Positions 26,846-36,608 of a stretch of 64,000 nucleotides of DNA are shown here, in pieces. The notes under the pieces were generated by a model that did no database searches, was not told where the DNA came from, and saw only the letters and a list, made by a program, of their open reading frames with translations. Every line of letters starts with the position of its first letter. Position 1 is the first letter of the stretch. This stretch comes from Mucilaginibacter sp. KACC 22063 (GTDB lineage Bacteria; Bacteroidota; Bacteroidia; Sphingobacteriales; Sphingobacteriaceae), in NCBI RefSeq assembly GCF_028736115.1, contig NZ_CP117877.1, positions 992,001-1,056,000 of the forward strand. The letters are read 5' to 3'. Made by a program: the position numbers and the translations under genes.

Positions 26846-27898
26846 ATGAAGAAGATCATCATAACAGGTGGCGCTGGTTTTATCGGTTCGCATGTGGTGC
26901 GCCGCTTTGTTAAAAATCATCCAGAATACCAGATTATCAACCTGGATAAACTGACTTATGCAGGTAACCTGGCTAACCTGAAAGATATTGAGAACGAGCC
27001 TAATTATAAATTTGTAAAAGGAGATATTGTTGACGCTGCCTTTATTCAGAATCTTTTTGATACTGAGCAGCCGGATGCCGTAATTCACCTGGCAGCCGAA
27101 TCTCACGTTGACCGTTCTATTGTAAACCCACTGGAGTTTGTAATGACTAATGTAATTGGTACGGTTAATTTACTGAACGCAGCCCGCAATACCTGGAAGG
27201 GTAAATATGATCAAACCCGTTTTTATCATGTTTCAACCGATGAGGTTTACGGTACTTTGGGTGAGGAAGGCATGTTTACCGAAGAAACTGCTTATGATCC
27301 GCATTCTCCATATTCAGCCTCTAAGGCAAGCTCAGATCACTTTGTAAGAGCCTACCAGGATACTTACGGAATGAATACGGTTATTTCTAATTGCTCAAAC
27401 AATTACGGATCATTTCATTTTCCTGAGAAATTAATTCCGCTGGCTATCCACAATATAAAACAAAATAAACCAGTTCCCGTATACGGTAAAGGTGAGAACG
27501 TACGTGATTGGTTGTGGGTAGAGGATCATGCAAGGGCCATAGAGTTAATTTTCCACAAAGCAGAAGCTGGCACTACTTATAATATTGGCGGCCATAATGA
27601 GTGGAAAAATATTGACCTGATCCGTTTGCTTTGCAGTATACTTGATAAAAAGCTGGGACGTGCAGAAGGTGAATCAGCAAAACTGATCACTTTTGTTACC
27701 GACCGTGCAGGGCATGATCTGAGATACGCCATCGACGCTACAAAATTAAAGAATGAGTTAGGCTGGACACCAAGCGTAACATTTGAAGAGGGTTTGGAGA
27801 AGACTGTAGACTGGTTTTTAGCAAATGAAGAATGGCTTAATGATGTAACATCCGGCCATTATCAGCAATATTACCAGGAGCAGTATGCTAACAGGTAG
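26846..27898 (+). CDS. rfbB: dTDP-glucose 4,6-dehydratase
   Basis: 350 residues, extended SDR. Converts dTDP-glucose to the 4-keto-6-deoxy sugar, leading to rhamnose and related sugars. GGAGFIGSHVVRRF at residue 7, HLAAESHVDRSI, STDEVYGTLGE with the catalytic Asp-Glu pair, YSASKASSDHFVRAY for YxxxK, and NCSNNYG. Next genes of the rhamnose pathway (rfbA, C, D) are not in the window. Confidence 0.94.
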   Translation: MKKIIITGGAGFIGSHVVRRFVKNHPEYQIINLDKLTYAGNLANLKDIENEPNYKFVKGDIVDAAFIQNLFDTEQPDAVIHLAAESHVDRSIVNPLEFVMTNVIGTVNLLNAARNTWKGKYDQTRFYHVSTDEVYGTLGEEGMFTEETAYDPHSPYSASKASSDHFVRAYQDTYGMNTVISNCSNNYGSFHFPEKLIPLAIHNIKQNKPVPVYGKGENVRDWLWVEDHARAIELIFHKAEAGTTYNIGGHNEWKNIDLIRLLCSILDKKLGRAEGESAKLITFVTDRAGHDLRYAIDATKLKNELGWTPSVTFEEGLEKTVDWFLANEEWLNDVTSGHYQQYYQEQYANR

Positions 27899-27900
27899 TT

Positions 27901-28653
27901 ATGTTTGGTTTTTTTAAGAAGAAGGAAAAGAAAGAAGTTGGGGAAATAGAGTTTGACTACAGCGAAATTGTAGTTGATATGCACTCGCATGTACTGCCCG
28001 GCATTGATGACGGTGCAGAAACTGTAGAAGATTCTATTGTACTGATCAGGAAGATGATGGAGCTGGGAATAAAAAAAATTATTGCCACCCCACATGTCAT
28101 GATCGATTACTACCGTAACACACCCGAAAGTGTTAATGGTGCGCTTAACCTGCTGAAAGAAAAACTAAAACAAGAGCAGATCAGCATAGATGTCTTTGCA
28201 GCTGCAGAGCATTACTTTGACGAAAGTTTTGAAGACCGTATTGCCAACCGTCAGTTTTTAACGATGGGCGATGATTATGTGCTTTTCGAGCTTTCATTTG
28301 CTAACAAGCCGCCTAATGTTATTGAGATTATTCAAAAAATGACAGTTGCGGGTTATAAACCAATTCTGGCGCATCCTGAACGTTATAGCTATCTGAGTAT
28401 TGAAGAAGCTGCCAACATCCGCGAATGGGGATGCCTGTTGCAGCTTAACACGATATCCCTTACAGGTTATTACGGCGCACATATTAAACAGGCTGCCGAG
28501 AAATTGATTGATGCAGGCCTGGTAGACCTGATCTCGAGTGACATGCACCACCCACGCCATGCACACGCTTTTGAGAAGGCTTTACGCGAGCCTTATTTTA
28601 AAAAGCTTGTAAAAAGCGGGGTATTAAAAAACAAGACATTGTTTGAGCTATAA
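27901..28653 (+). CDS. PHP-type tyrosine-protein phosphatase (CpsB/YwqE family)
   Basis: 250 residues. PHP-fold metal motifs: VDMHSHVLPGIDDGAET near residue 22, TPHVMIDYY near 61, the loop AEHYFDESF, HPERYSYL near 158 and SSDMHHPRH near 217. Members dephosphorylate BY-kinases that control capsule and exopolysaccharide length. No BY-kinase gene lies in the window, so its partner is elsewhere. Start ATG is two bases after the rfbB stop. Confidence 0.88.
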   Translation: MFGFFKKKEKKEVGEIEFDYSEIVVDMHSHVLPGIDDGAETVEDSIVLIRKMMELGIKKIIATPHVMIDYYRNTPESVNGALNLLKEKLKQEQISIDVFAAAEHYFDESFEDRIANRQFLTMGDDYVLFELSFANKPPNVIEIIQKMTVAGYKPILAHPERYSYLSIEEAANIREWGCLLQLNTISLTGYYGAHIKQAAEKLIDAGLVDLISSDMHHPRHAHAFEKALREPYFKKLVKSGVLKNKTLFEL

Positions 28654-28689
28654 ATAAGAAGGGCAGCTTTTCGCTGCCCTTCTTATTTA
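28652..28689. terminator. Bidirectional terminator between convergent genes
   Basis: AAATAAGAAGGGCAGC pairs with GCTGCCCTTCTTATTT across a short loop, flanked by A-rich and T-rich sides, so it can serve both the phosphatase gene and the ABC permease gene. Confidence 0.88.
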
Positions 28690-28694
28690 TATAA

Positions 28695-29936
28695 TTATTC
28701 GTATCGTAAGGCCTCAACCGGATCAAGCCGTGATGCTTTTTTCGCCGGGTAAAAACCGGATGCCAGTCCGATAAAGGTACAGATGAAGAGTGCCACCATT
28801 AGCCATAACCACGGCACCACAAAATGCCCGCTGATTTGAATGGCTATGAGGTTACCTACTGCCATACCTAATATAATACCGCCTATACAGCCAATAATAC
28901 AAATCACGATAGCTTCTATCAAAAACTGTTTACGTATAATAGCCGGTGTAGCGCCTATGGCTTTACGTACACCTATCTCGCGGGTACGTTCGGTAACAGA
29001 AACCAGCATAATATTCATTAAGCCAATAGCTGCACCTAAAAGCGTAATAATGCCTACGGCAAATCCTGCAACGGTTATACCGGCCAGCTGACCAGCTAAC
29101 TGCTGCTGTATAGAATCGCTGCGGGTGATTTCAAAGTTGTCATCCTGGCCTATGCGCAGTCCCCTGATATTGCGGAATGCAGCGGTAGCCTCGCCTATAG
29201 TACCTTCTAATGCGCCCGGGTTATTCACCATTACGCCGATGGTAAAAGAGGGATTAGGGTTGGTGGTAATCTGCTTGGCTTTAAATACCGGAATGATACA
29301 AACCTTGTCGCCACCAAAACCTGCGCTTGAGCCTTTGGGCGTAAGCAAACCTACAATACGGTATTTATTTGAACCAATAAGCACCAGCTTATTTATGGGA
29401 TCGCTGTTTTTAAAAAGGCGTTGTTTGATCTCGTCGCCAATGATCACCACGTTTGATCCGTGCTCAACCTCTGATGATGAAAAGTTACGGCCTGCTGCTA
29501 ATTTATAACCCCCGGTTAGCAGGTAATTCTCGTCAGCGCCCAATACAGATATATTGGGGTTGGTTTTTACATCGCCATATTTGGCAATGGCCGCAAAAGA
29601 AGCGTATGAATTAATAGAGATTAAAACAGGTAATTTAAAGGTGTTTTTAAAGCGGACAGCTTCGTCATAACGTATAGCCTTGTAATATTTACGCTGACCA
29701 CCGTTGCCAAATACAATGCCCGAACCGCGGTTACGGATGGTGAAAGAATTGGCACCCATACTGGCAAAGGCATCATTAGTATATTGTTTAATACCCTCTA
29801 TAGCGGTAAGTATACCCACCAGGGCCATAATGCCTATCGCTATAATAAGTGCAGTGAGCGATGTACGCAACCGGTTCCCGCTGATAGATTGCAGGGCAAT
29901 AGCCACATTTTCTTTGAAACTGGTTTGTACAGGCAT
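28695..29936 (-). CDS. MacB-type ABC transporter permease
   Basis: 413 residues: an N-terminal helix near residues 25-45, a MacB periplasmic core domain to about 275, then three helices of an FtsX domain ([39 protein letters not shown]). The coupling helix [14 protein letters not shown] is clear. The partner ATPase is not adjacent, so it must be encoded elsewhere. Such permeases export lipids, peptides or drive mechanotransmission; substrate unknown. Confidence 0.9.
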   Translation of the reverse strand: MPVQTSFKENVAIALQSISGNRLRTSLTALIIAIGIMALVGILTAIEGIKQYTNDAFASMGANSFTIRNRGSGIVFGNGGQRKYYKAIRYDEAVRFKNTFKLPVLISINSYASFAAIAKYGDVKTNPNISVLGADENYLLTGGYKLAAGRNFSSSEVEHGSNVVIIGDEIKQRLFKNSDPINKLVLIGSNKYRIVGLLTPKGSSAGFGGDKVCIIPVFKAKQITTNPNPSFTIGVMVNNPGALEGTIGEATAAFRNIRGLRIGQDDNFEITRSDSIQQQLAGQLAGITVAGFAVGIITLLGAAIGLMNIMLVSVTERTREIGVRKAIGATPAIIRKQFLIEAIVICIIGCIGGIILGMAVGNLIAIQISGHFVVPWLWLMVALFICTFIGLASGFYPAKKASRLDPVEALRYE

Positions 29937-30091
29937 GCTATAAAGTTAAAAATATTTGGGATTTAGACACCGGTATGTTTCGCTTTGTTACACAGGTTTG
30001 GGTATATTCTTTAAAGAAACTTATTAAAATCTAATTACGTATAAAAGTAAACTACTAACTGACTTATTTTACTGAAACCAAATCTTATCCA

Positions 30092-30835
30092 ATGAAAAAG
30101 CTTTTCTTTTCAATTGCTTTATTCCTGTTTGTATTAAATGCTTCGGCTCAACAGGTAACTCAGGCAAAAACTAATGATAATATTACTGTTGTTGATTCTT
30201 CGGGAATGGTATATCCGGCATTAGCCTGGAGAAAGTTATTAAGCTCAGGCGATTATAAATTGATGTTTGCCAAATCAGATGATGCTGCTATTAAAAAGTA
30301 CTTTATTGTTAAAATGTCTGAAAAGGAGAAAGAAGAATGGTTGGCTCGCTTGCCTAAGCCTGTACGGAGCGAACAGTTTAAAGAAGGAGACAAGTTCTAT
30401 CCTTTTAAAGACAGGGACCTTAATGGCGAAAAAATCGATCTGAAATTTTGGGCCGGTAAAGTAATTGTGCTTAATTTTTGGTTCATCGGTTGCCCGCCAT
30501 GCCGTGCCGAAATCCCTGATCTTGACAGGATAGCTACACAATATAAAGACAACAAGGATGTAATATTTGTAGCCATTGCTTTGGATGAAGGCTACGATGT
30601 TAAAGATTTTATAAAGCAAAACCCACTAAGCTACCACCTATTAAGCAGCGGCCGTTACCTGGCTCAAAAGTATGGTGTAAATCTATATCCTACTAATGTG
30701 GTAATTAACCGCGATGGAAAGGTTGCTTACTCAAGCCAGGGTGGCAGTCCGGCAAATCCCGGCTGGATAAAGAAAACAATAAATGAGGCATTAGCTTCAC
30801 CTGTTACTGTTAATACGACAACGGCTGCACAGTAA
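30092..30835 (+). CDS. TlpA-like periplasmic thiol-disulfide protein
   Basis: 247 residues. Signal peptide (ends about residue 19, NASAQ), a Bacteroidota-type N-terminal region, and a thioredoxin fold with C134-PP-C137 in NFWFIGCPPCRAEIPDL. The cis-Pro region reads GVNLYPTNVVINRDG. Likely a periplasmic reductant for cytochrome c maturation or metal-site thiols; partner unknown. Its 3' end is part of a hairpin that also serves the convergent iscA-type gene. Confidence 0.88.
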   Translation: MKKLFFSIALFLFVLNASAQQVTQAKTNDNITVVDSSGMVYPALAWRKLLSSGDYKLMFAKSDDAAIKKYFIVKMSEKEKEEWLARLPKPVRSEQFKEGDKFYPFKDRDLNGEKIDLKFWAGKVIVLNFWFIGCPPCRAEIPDLDRIATQYKDNKDVIFVAIALDEGYDVKDFIKQNPLSYHLLSSGRYLAQKYGVNLYPTNVVINRDGKVAYSSQGGSPANPGWIKKTINEALASPVTVNTTTAAQ

Positions 30836-30851
30836 CACTGCGCAGCCGTTG
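30819..30851. terminator. Convergent-gene hairpin
   Basis: CAACGGCTGC pairs with GCAGCCGTTG, with CAGT/ACTG continuing the stem inward past a single mismatch. No U-run follows on either side, so it is a weaker candidate. The stem begins within the last codons of the TlpA-like gene. Confidence 0.45.
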
Positions 30852-30873
30852 CATAAACTAAAAGCAATATCTT

Positions 30874-31227
30874 TTATACAGAGAATGATGTGCCGCAGCC
30901 GCAAGTGCTGGCAGCATTAGGGTTATTAAACGTGAAACCACGGGCGTTTAATCCGTCCTGGAAATCAATCTGCATACCGGCAAGGTACAAGCCATGTGCT
31001 TTATGCATATACACCTTTACACCATTGATTATATATTCCTGGTCGCCGTCTTTTTTCTGGTCAAAACCTAATATATAGTTCATGCCAGCGCAGCCGCCGC
31101 CTTCAACGCCTACACGTAATCCGAAGTCGTCGGCAATTTCTTGCTGATCAATCAATTTGTTAATTTCTTTTACTGCACCTTCGGTAAAGGTTACAGGGGC
31201 AATGGCAGTTTCAACAACAGTACTCAT
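30874..31227 (-). CDS. A-type iron-sulfur carrier (IscA/ErpA/SufA family)
   Basis: 117 residues. The three cluster-binding cysteines are present: C46 in EGGGCAGMNY and C109-G-C111 in TCGCGTSF. Carries iron-sulfur clusters to target proteins. No isc or suf genes are next to it. Which A-type subgroup cannot be settled by eye. Confidence 0.9.
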   Translation of the reverse strand: MSTVVETAIAPVTFTEGAVKEINKLIDQQEIADDFGLRVGVEGGGCAGMNYILGFDQKKDGDQEYIINGVKVYMHKAHGLYLAGMQIDFQDGLNARGFTFNNPNAASTCGCGTSFSV

Positions 31228-31314
31228 CTTTTAATTTTAATTACCTACACAAATATAACTTAAAATGCAGATTTTTGTTATCCGTTCCATACAAATGACC
31301 TTTATATAACACTA

Positions 31315-31845
31315 ATGCTTTCGCTTAATTACATTTTAGATATTATTAAATTGACTATAGCCGGTATTGGCGTTGTTTGGGTAGCATTTTATTTATTAAA
31401 GCCATATCTGGAAAGGTCTGAAAGCTTACAATTGCTCGAATTTAAAAAAGCAACCAGTACACAAACCTTGCCTTTGCGCCTGCAGGCTTATGAGCGGCTG
31501 ATCTTATTGATTGACCGCATTAACCCTGCGAATCTGTTAATAAGATTGAGTGCATCCGGCTATACAGCTGCTGAACTACATGTACTTGTTTTAGCTGAGG
31601 TTAGAAACGAGTTTCAGCATAATATAACACAACAGATTTATGTAAGTCCTGAAGCCTGGGTTGTTGCCAAAAAAATTAAAGATGATACCATTACGCTGAT
31701 AAATAATGTATTTAAAAGCCTGCCAGCTGATGCATCGGGATTGGATGCGAGCAAAATGATGCTCGCTCATCTGGGCGGGCTTGAGGATAATCCTTATGAT
31801 ATTGCATCAAACATGATCAAGAAGGACCTTGAAAAGTTATTTTAA
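31315..31845 (+). CDS. Conserved membrane-anchored protein upstream of the mutase
   Basis: 176 residues. One N-terminal membrane helix (about residues 8-28), then a mostly helical cytoplasmic part ([43 protein letters not shown]). I do not recognise a characterised family. It ends two bases before the mutase start, a tight pairing that hints at linked function but gives no role. Confidence 0.7.
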   Translation: MLSLNYILDIIKLTIAGIGVVWVAFYLLKPYLERSESLQLLEFKKATSTQTLPLRLQAYERLILLIDRINPANLLIRLSASGYTAAELHVLVLAEVRNEFQHNITQQIYVSPEAWVVAKKIKDDTITLINNVFKSLPADASGLDASKMMLAHLGGLEDNPYDIASNMIKKDLEKLF

Positions 31846-31847
31846 CT

Positions 31848-33386
31848 ATGGGGGATAAAAGGTTTACCACATCGGGTATAGAGATCAAGCCTGTTTACGA
31901 AGGCGAAGGAAGTGAAGCACCAGGCCAGTTTCCTTATACGAGGGGGATACAGCCCGACATGTACCGGGGTAAGCTTTGGACCATGCGCCAATACGCGGGG
32001 TTTTCTACAGCCGAAGAGTCAAATAAACGTTATCATTTCCTGTTAAGCCAGGGCACTACGGGTTTATCCGTAGCGTTTGACCTGCCTACGCAAATTGGTT
32101 ATGATTCGGATCATGAACTGGCAGAAGGAGAAGTGGGTAAAGTTGGTGTAGCTATTGACTCGCTAAAAGACATGGAAATATTGTTTGACGGCATTAAGCT
32201 GCAGGATATTACCACTTCCATGACTATTAATGCCACGGCAAGTATTTTGTTAGCCATGTATATTGCTTTGGCAAAAAAGCAGGGCGCAGATATTAAGCAG
32301 ATATCTGGCACTATACAAAACGATATATTAAAGGAATACGCCGCACGCGGCACATATATCTATCCGCCGGGACCATCTATGCGGTTGATAACCGACATAT
32401 TTGAGTATTGTAGTACCGAAGTACCCAAGTGGAACACCATATCTATATCTGGCTATCACATACGTGAAGCAGGATCAACCGCCGTGCAGGAGCTGGCCTT
32501 TACACTTGCCAATGGCAAAGCCTATTTACAGGCAGCTTTAAGCAAGGGTTTGGATATAAATGTATTTGCAAAAAGGCTTTCGTTCTTTTTTAATTGCCAT
32601 AACAACTTTTTTGAAGAGATAGCCAAGTTCAGGGCTGCCCGCCGTATGTGGGCAAACATTACCAAGTCGCTTGGCGCTACTGACCCTTCTGCGCAAAAGC
32701 TGAGATTCCATACCCAAACCGGCGGATCTACCTTAACGGCACAGCAGCCGCTCAATAATATTGTGAGGGTAAGTAACCAGGCGCTGGCAGCTGTATTAGG
32801 CGGTACGCAATCATTACATACCAATGGTTATGACGAGGCGCTTTCTTTACCAACGCAGCAAGCCGCTAAAATAGCTTTGCGTACCCAGCAGATCATTGCT
32901 TTTGAAAGCGGGGTAACAGATACTGTTGATCCATTGGCAGGGTCTTATTTTATAGAGGCTTTAACTGACGAGCTGGAAGCCGCCGCACAATTATATATAG
33001 ATAAGATTGACGCCATGGGCGGTTCGGTAAAAGCCATTGAACAGGATTATATGCAGCAGGAGATTGCAGCTTCGGCCTATCTTTATCAAAACGAGATTGA
33101 AAAAGGTGAGCGCATTCTGGTTGGTGTAAATAAGTTTACCGAAAAGGAAGAACCGCTTGCTGAAGTTTTCAGGGTTGATGATAGTATCCGAGCGCATCAG
33201 ATCGAAAAGTTAAGGCAACTGCGCGAACAAAGAGACAACTATCAAGTAGCAGTTGCATTAAGTAATTTAAAACAAGCTGCGCAAGGATCTATAAATCTGA
33301 TGCCATACATCTTAACGGCGGTAGAAAGCTATGCAACGCTTGGCGAAATTTCAGACGTAATGCGTGAAGTTTTCGGCGAATATTGA
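31848..33386 (+). CDS. Acyl-CoA mutase large (TIM-barrel) subunit, methylmalonyl-CoA mutase family
   Basis: 512 residues, only the substrate-binding barrel: [20 protein letters not shown] near residue 25, [18 protein letters not shown] near 73, [22 protein letters not shown] near 148, [20 protein letters not shown] segment near 283 and [15 protein letters not shown] near 318. There is no B12-binding domain (no DxHxxG) at the C-terminus, so it must pair with a separate small subunit, not in the window. Methylmalonyl-, isobutyryl- or hydroxyisobutyryl-CoA are possible substrates; I cannot decide by eye. Follows the anchored protein by two bases. Confidence 0.85.
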   Translation: MGDKRFTTSGIEIKPVYEGEGSEAPGQFPYTRGIQPDMYRGKLWTMRQYAGFSTAEESNKRYHFLLSQGTTGLSVAFDLPTQIGYDSDHELAEGEVGKVGVAIDSLKDMEILFDGIKLQDITTSMTINATASILLAMYIALAKKQGADIKQISGTIQNDILKEYAARGTYIYPPGPSMRLITDIFEYCSTEVPKWNTISISGYHIREAGSTAVQELAFTLANGKAYLQAALSKGLDINVFAKRLSFFFNCHNNFFEEIAKFRAARRMWANITKSLGATDPSAQKLRFHTQTGGSTLTAQQPLNNIVRVSNQALAAVLGGTQSLHTNGYDEALSLPTQQAAKIALRTQQIIAFESGVTDTVDPLAGSYFIEALTDELEAAAQLYIDKIDAMGGSVKAIEQDYMQQEIAASAYLYQNEIEKGERILVGVNKFTEKEEPLAEVFRVDDSIRAHQIEKLRQLREQRDNYQVAVALSNLKQAAQGSINLMPYILTAVESYATLGEISDVMREVFGEY

Positions 33387-33860
33387 TGATTTTGGAAAGC
33401 GAAACCATGTGCATATTGCTTACAATAATTTGCTTAAAAGTAAATAGCGATTTTAATTATTTTTTTTCTGACTGTAAAATAAGCACTTAAAAACTAACTG
33501 ATTTTTACTCCAAAACACTTTCCTTTTACAGCGGTTTATCCATCGAAAAATGAGCTGTTTTTATTAACGTAAGTTATTAACAACTGTTAATTGTTAATAA
33601 CAACGTGAAATCACCTTAAAGATGTCATTAAAGTAAAATATTGAGCGTTACAATTAAATACTGTTTTTTAATTCGGTTCAAAAAGTGCTTTTAGTGCTTA
33701 TAAAGTCACATTTTTTAGTTCTTTATAACATAAAAATGATGTTAAGCAAATTTAAATTTTAATTTTTTTATTCGTTTTTTTTGCGAATATTCGATGTTCC
33801 GTAGCGGGCTGAAAGTAAGATTTGCTTTAAGCTATAAATCAATATATTAGTAGAAACTGT
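33387..33860 (+). other. 474-bp AT-rich region upstream of dnaA
   Basis: No gene seen. Strongly AT-rich with many A and T runs. It holds an 11-bp perfect inverted repeat (33573-33601), TTATTAACG at 33561, TTATCCATC near 33537, and a 10-bp palindrome CGAATATTCG at about 33784. It probably carries the dnaA promoter and may carry autoregulatory or origin sites, but there is no exact TTATCCACA box. Confidence 0.6.
33573..33601. promoter_or_regulatory. Perfect inverted repeat upstream of dnaA
   Basis: GTTATTAACAA (33573-33583) and TTGTTAATAAC (33591-33601) are exact reverse complements around a 7-base centre. Each arm contains TTATTAACA, one base from the DnaA-box pattern TTATnCACA. Confidence 0.6.
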
Positions 33861-35288
33861 ATGGAAAAAACTTGTACTAACGTGTGGAATAACTGTCTTC
33901 AGATCATTAAAGACAATATACCGGCACAGAGCTATAAAACATGGTTCGAGCCTATAAAAGCTTTAAGGATTGAGGGGAGTGTATTAACCATACAGGTACC
34001 CAGTTTATTCTTTTATGAGTGGCTTGAAGAGCACTATGTTGGGTTGCTGCGTAAAACCATTAAAAAACAATTGGGTGAAGACGGACGTTTAGAATATAAT
34101 ATTGTTGTAGAACAATCGTCTTCAAGTAAGCCGTATACCACTAACATGCCATCAAATGGTAACGGCGCTGAAGCAAAGAATCAGTCAATGCCGATCCCGA
34201 TTTCCATAAATAAGGACATTAAGAACCCGTTTGTAATACCTGGTTTAAAGAAACTGCATGTTGATCCGCAGTTGAACCAGAATTATACCTTCGAAAACTT
34301 TGTAGAGGGTGATTGCAACCGTCTTGCCCGCTCTGCAGGTTATGCGGTGGCCGCAAAACCGGGTGGTACTTCCTTCAATCCGTTAATGATATACGGCGGC
34401 GTAGGTTTGGGTAAAACCCACCTGGCACAGGCCATTGGTAACGAGATTAAACGCACCCTGCCTGATAAGTTGGTATTATATGTATCGTGCGAGAAGTTTA
34501 CACAGCAATTTGTTGATGCTTTAAAGCATAATAATATAAATGACTTTGTTAATTTTTACCAGGCTATTGATGTACTGATCATGGATGATGTACACAACTT
34601 TGCAGGTAAAGAGAAAACACAGGACTTCTTCTTCCATATCTTCAATCACCTGCACCAGTCGGGCAGGCAGCTGATCATTACATCTGATAAAGCGCCTAAA
34701 GATTTAGCTGGTTTAGAGGAGCGTCTGTTATCCCGTTTCAAATGGGGGCTTTCTGCAGATTTGCAGATCCCTGATCTGGAGACACGTATGGCTATCCTCA
34801 AAAACAAAATCTACCAGGATGGTATCGAGTTATCAAATGATGTAATTGAATACGTTGCTCATAATATAGATAACAACGTACGCGAGCTGGAAGGTGCTAT
34901 GGTATCATTGCTGGCACAGTCAACCCTTAACCGTAAGGAGATTGACCTGAACCTGGCTAAGCAGATGCTGAAGAACTTCGTGAAAAACTCTACCAAAGAG
35001 ATTTCCATGGAGTATATACAAAGCCTGGTTTGCGAATACTTTGAGGTGCCGATTGATATGCTGAAATCACAAACCCGTAAACGCGAGATTGTACAGGCCC
35101 GTCAAATATCAATGTACCTGGCAAAAGCACATACAAAAAGTTCGCTTAAAACAATAGGCCATTTCTTTGGCGGCCGCGACCACTCAACCGTAATCTACGC
35201 CTGCCAAACAGTAGAAGACCTTATTGATACCGATAAGAAATTTAAAGGCTACGTAGCTGATATCCAAAAGAAACTGAAAATGTCTTAA
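33861..35288 (+). CDS. dnaA: Chromosomal replication initiator protein DnaA
   Basis: 475 residues, full length. Domain I at the N-terminus (WNNCLQIIKDNIPAQSYKTWFEP), a polar linker (about 90-140), AAA+ domain with Walker A GGVGLGKTHL (from residue 179) and Walker B VLIMDDVHNF (from 238), arginine-finger region LLSRFKWGL, and C-terminal domain IV with the signature GGRDHSTVIYACQTVEDLI. Binds DnaA boxes and opens the origin. The long AT-rich upstream gap fits autoregulation. Terminated by the hairpin at 35310. Confidence 0.98.
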   Translation: MEKTCTNVWNNCLQIIKDNIPAQSYKTWFEPIKALRIEGSVLTIQVPSLFFYEWLEEHYVGLLRKTIKKQLGEDGRLEYNIVVEQSSSSKPYTTNMPSNGNGAEAKNQSMPIPISINKDIKNPFVIPGLKKLHVDPQLNQNYTFENFVEGDCNRLARSAGYAVAAKPGGTSFNPLMIYGGVGLGKTHLAQAIGNEIKRTLPDKLVLYVSCEKFTQQFVDALKHNNINDFVNFYQAIDVLIMDDVHNFAGKEKTQDFFFHIFNHLHQSGRQLIITSDKAPKDLAGLEERLLSRFKWGLSADLQIPDLETRMAILKNKIYQDGIELSNDVIEYVAHNIDNNVRELEGAMVSLLAQSTLNRKEIDLNLAKQMLKNFVKNSTKEISMEYIQSLVCEYFEVPIDMLKSQTRKREIVQARQISMYLAKAHTKSSLKTIGHFFGGRDHSTVIYACQTVEDLIDTDKKFKGYVADIQKKLKMS

Positions 35289-35309
35289 TCAATTATAAGC
35301 CAAACAGAG

Positions 35310-35333
35310 AGCCCCGCAATTGCGGGGCTTTTT
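35310..35333 (+). terminator. Intrinsic terminator of dnaA
   Basis: AGCCCCGCAATTGCGGGGCT is a perfect palindrome (35310-35329) followed by TTTTT, 21 bases after the dnaA stop. Confidence 0.92.
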
Positions 35334-35355
35334 AGTTTAATAGAGATTTCATGTT

Positions 35356-35445
35356 GTTATTGCGATGATGTTCTGATAAATCAGAACGAAGAAGCAATCC
35401 CCATAATGCATTGTTATATGAGATTGCTTAGTACTTTGCAATGCG
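35356..35445. repeat. Diverged REP-like element
   Basis: Left arm TTATTGCGATGA (about 35357) then CGAAGAAGCAATC (35386-35398); right arm GATTGCTTAGTACTTTGCAA (35422) then TGCG. A small hairpin, TTCTGATAAATCAGAA (35371-35386), interrupts the left arm. Same family as 9849 and 16049 but degraded. Confidence 0.65.
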
Positions 35446-35483
35446 TGGCTTTTAGTTCGTAATAGTATCAGTTAAAATTTTAT

Positions 35484-36554
35484 TTAAGCTTTTTTTTCAA
35501 GCCTTTTAATAGAATCAATCAAAGGTTCTGAATAGTTAAAAATCTCGTCAATTGATTGTATTTCATATTTTACTTCTTTTTTATTTTCGTCAAGTACAAC
35601 CAAGTACTTTTTATTGTTGAGATAAAGTCGGCAAATGGTTTTGCGGTTGTTGTCATCTAAGAGAATAGCAAAATAGGATTGGGCATCTCTATAAACAATT
35701 CTCCTGTGATCAACAAATTGCCTCAAAATTGATTTTACAATTAGAAATCCTTCTAACTCTTCATCGGTGGTAACGATATTAGCTAATGAGCTTTCAGGAT
35801 TCTCCTCAATTTTAACTGCCTCCTGCTCATCTTTCTCTTTTTCTTGATTTAAGGCAGATTTTAGTCTATCACTAATAGTTTCGCTTATTAGCTGGTTAAA
35901 AGATTTTTTAATGATTGGTGTAAATTGCTCTTTAACTTTTGCTGTAATTGCTCCTGGATATACTTGCTTAGTGAAAAAAGCGACAAAGTTTTCTGACGGC
36001 GCATTTATTTCTCTTGTGAGCAGGGCTTTTAATTCATTAAGGTACTTTAATTCACTTGCAGTATTAGTAATGTTCTCAACATCAAAATAAGATTTATGAA
36101 ACTTCTTTAGTTCCAATATCTCAGTGTCTTTAATCTCGGAAAGTTTAAATTCAAAAAATGGTGTCGAATCCATTTTATTCTTATCCACTAAATCGGTATA
36201 GAAACGATACACCATGCCATTTGACAGTAAGCCAAACTTAGCAGAAGTCGTGTGAAAATATCGGAATAGCTGTGAATTATGTGGATCTAAGTTTTCTAAG
36301 TGGTGCTTGCACTCTATTAAGATAGCAGGCTCGCCATCTTTCATAATAGCATAATCAACTTTTTCGCCCTTCTTTATTCCTATGTCAGCAATAAATTCTG
36401 GATTAACCTCAAAAGGATTAAACACATCATATCCCATTATTTGAATAAAAGGCATAATTAATGCATTCTTGGTTGCTTCCTCAGTTTGAATTTGTGGCAG
36501 CATTTTTTCGGCACGTGCTGCCAGCTGCAATATTTGATCTTTAAAATCCATCAT
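35484..36554 (-). CDS. Orphan nuclease with type I HsdR N-terminal domain
   Basis: 356 residues. N-terminal domain like HSDR_N: TEEATKNALIMPFIQIMGYDVF, then the PD-(D/E)xK site D67 ... E81-C-K83 (KVDYAI ... ILIECKHH), and LFRYFHTTSAKFGLLSNGMVYRFYTD. There is no helicase part and no hsdM or hsdS neighbour. Residues about 230-250 are a charged linker; the C-terminal about 100 residues form a separate domain with ILLDDNNRKTICRLYLN. Such short HsdR_N proteins are common and of uncertain role. The gene is AT-rich and sits between a degraded palindrome and a NUDIX gene. Confidence 0.8.
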   Translation of the reverse strand: MMDFKDQILQLAARAEKMLPQIQTEEATKNALIMPFIQIMGYDVFNPFEVNPEFIADIGIKKGEKVDYAIMKDGEPAILIECKHHLENLDPHNSQLFRYFHTTSAKFGLLSNGMVYRFYTDLVDKNKMDSTPFFEFKLSEIKDTEILELKKFHKSYFDVENITNTASELKYLNELKALLTREINAPSENFVAFFTKQVYPGAITAKVKEQFTPIIKKSFNQLISETISDRLKSALNQEKEKDEQEAVKIEENPESSLANIVTTDEELEGFLIVKSILRQFVDHRRIVYRDAQSYFAILLDDNNRKTICRLYLNNKKYLVVLDENKKEVKYEIQSIDEIFNYSEPLIDSIKRLEKKA

Positions 36555-36608
36555 GTGATTGGTTTAGTACATCCTAAAATAATCACAATGTTTTGATTAA
36601 TCAAATTA

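Noticed and set aside
31848..33386. Assignment as methylmalonyl-CoA mutase proper
   Set aside because: I could not decide the substrate-specifying residues by eye, and the B12 domain is missing, so only the family is claimed.
33387..33860. oriC call
   Set aside because: AT-rich and next to dnaA, but no exact DnaA boxes and no skew data, so I list it as a candidate region only.
35484..36554. Defence island or prophage in this region
   Set aside because: Only one nuclease-like gene, flanked by dnaA and a NUDIX gene; no integrase, methylase or phage genes are present.
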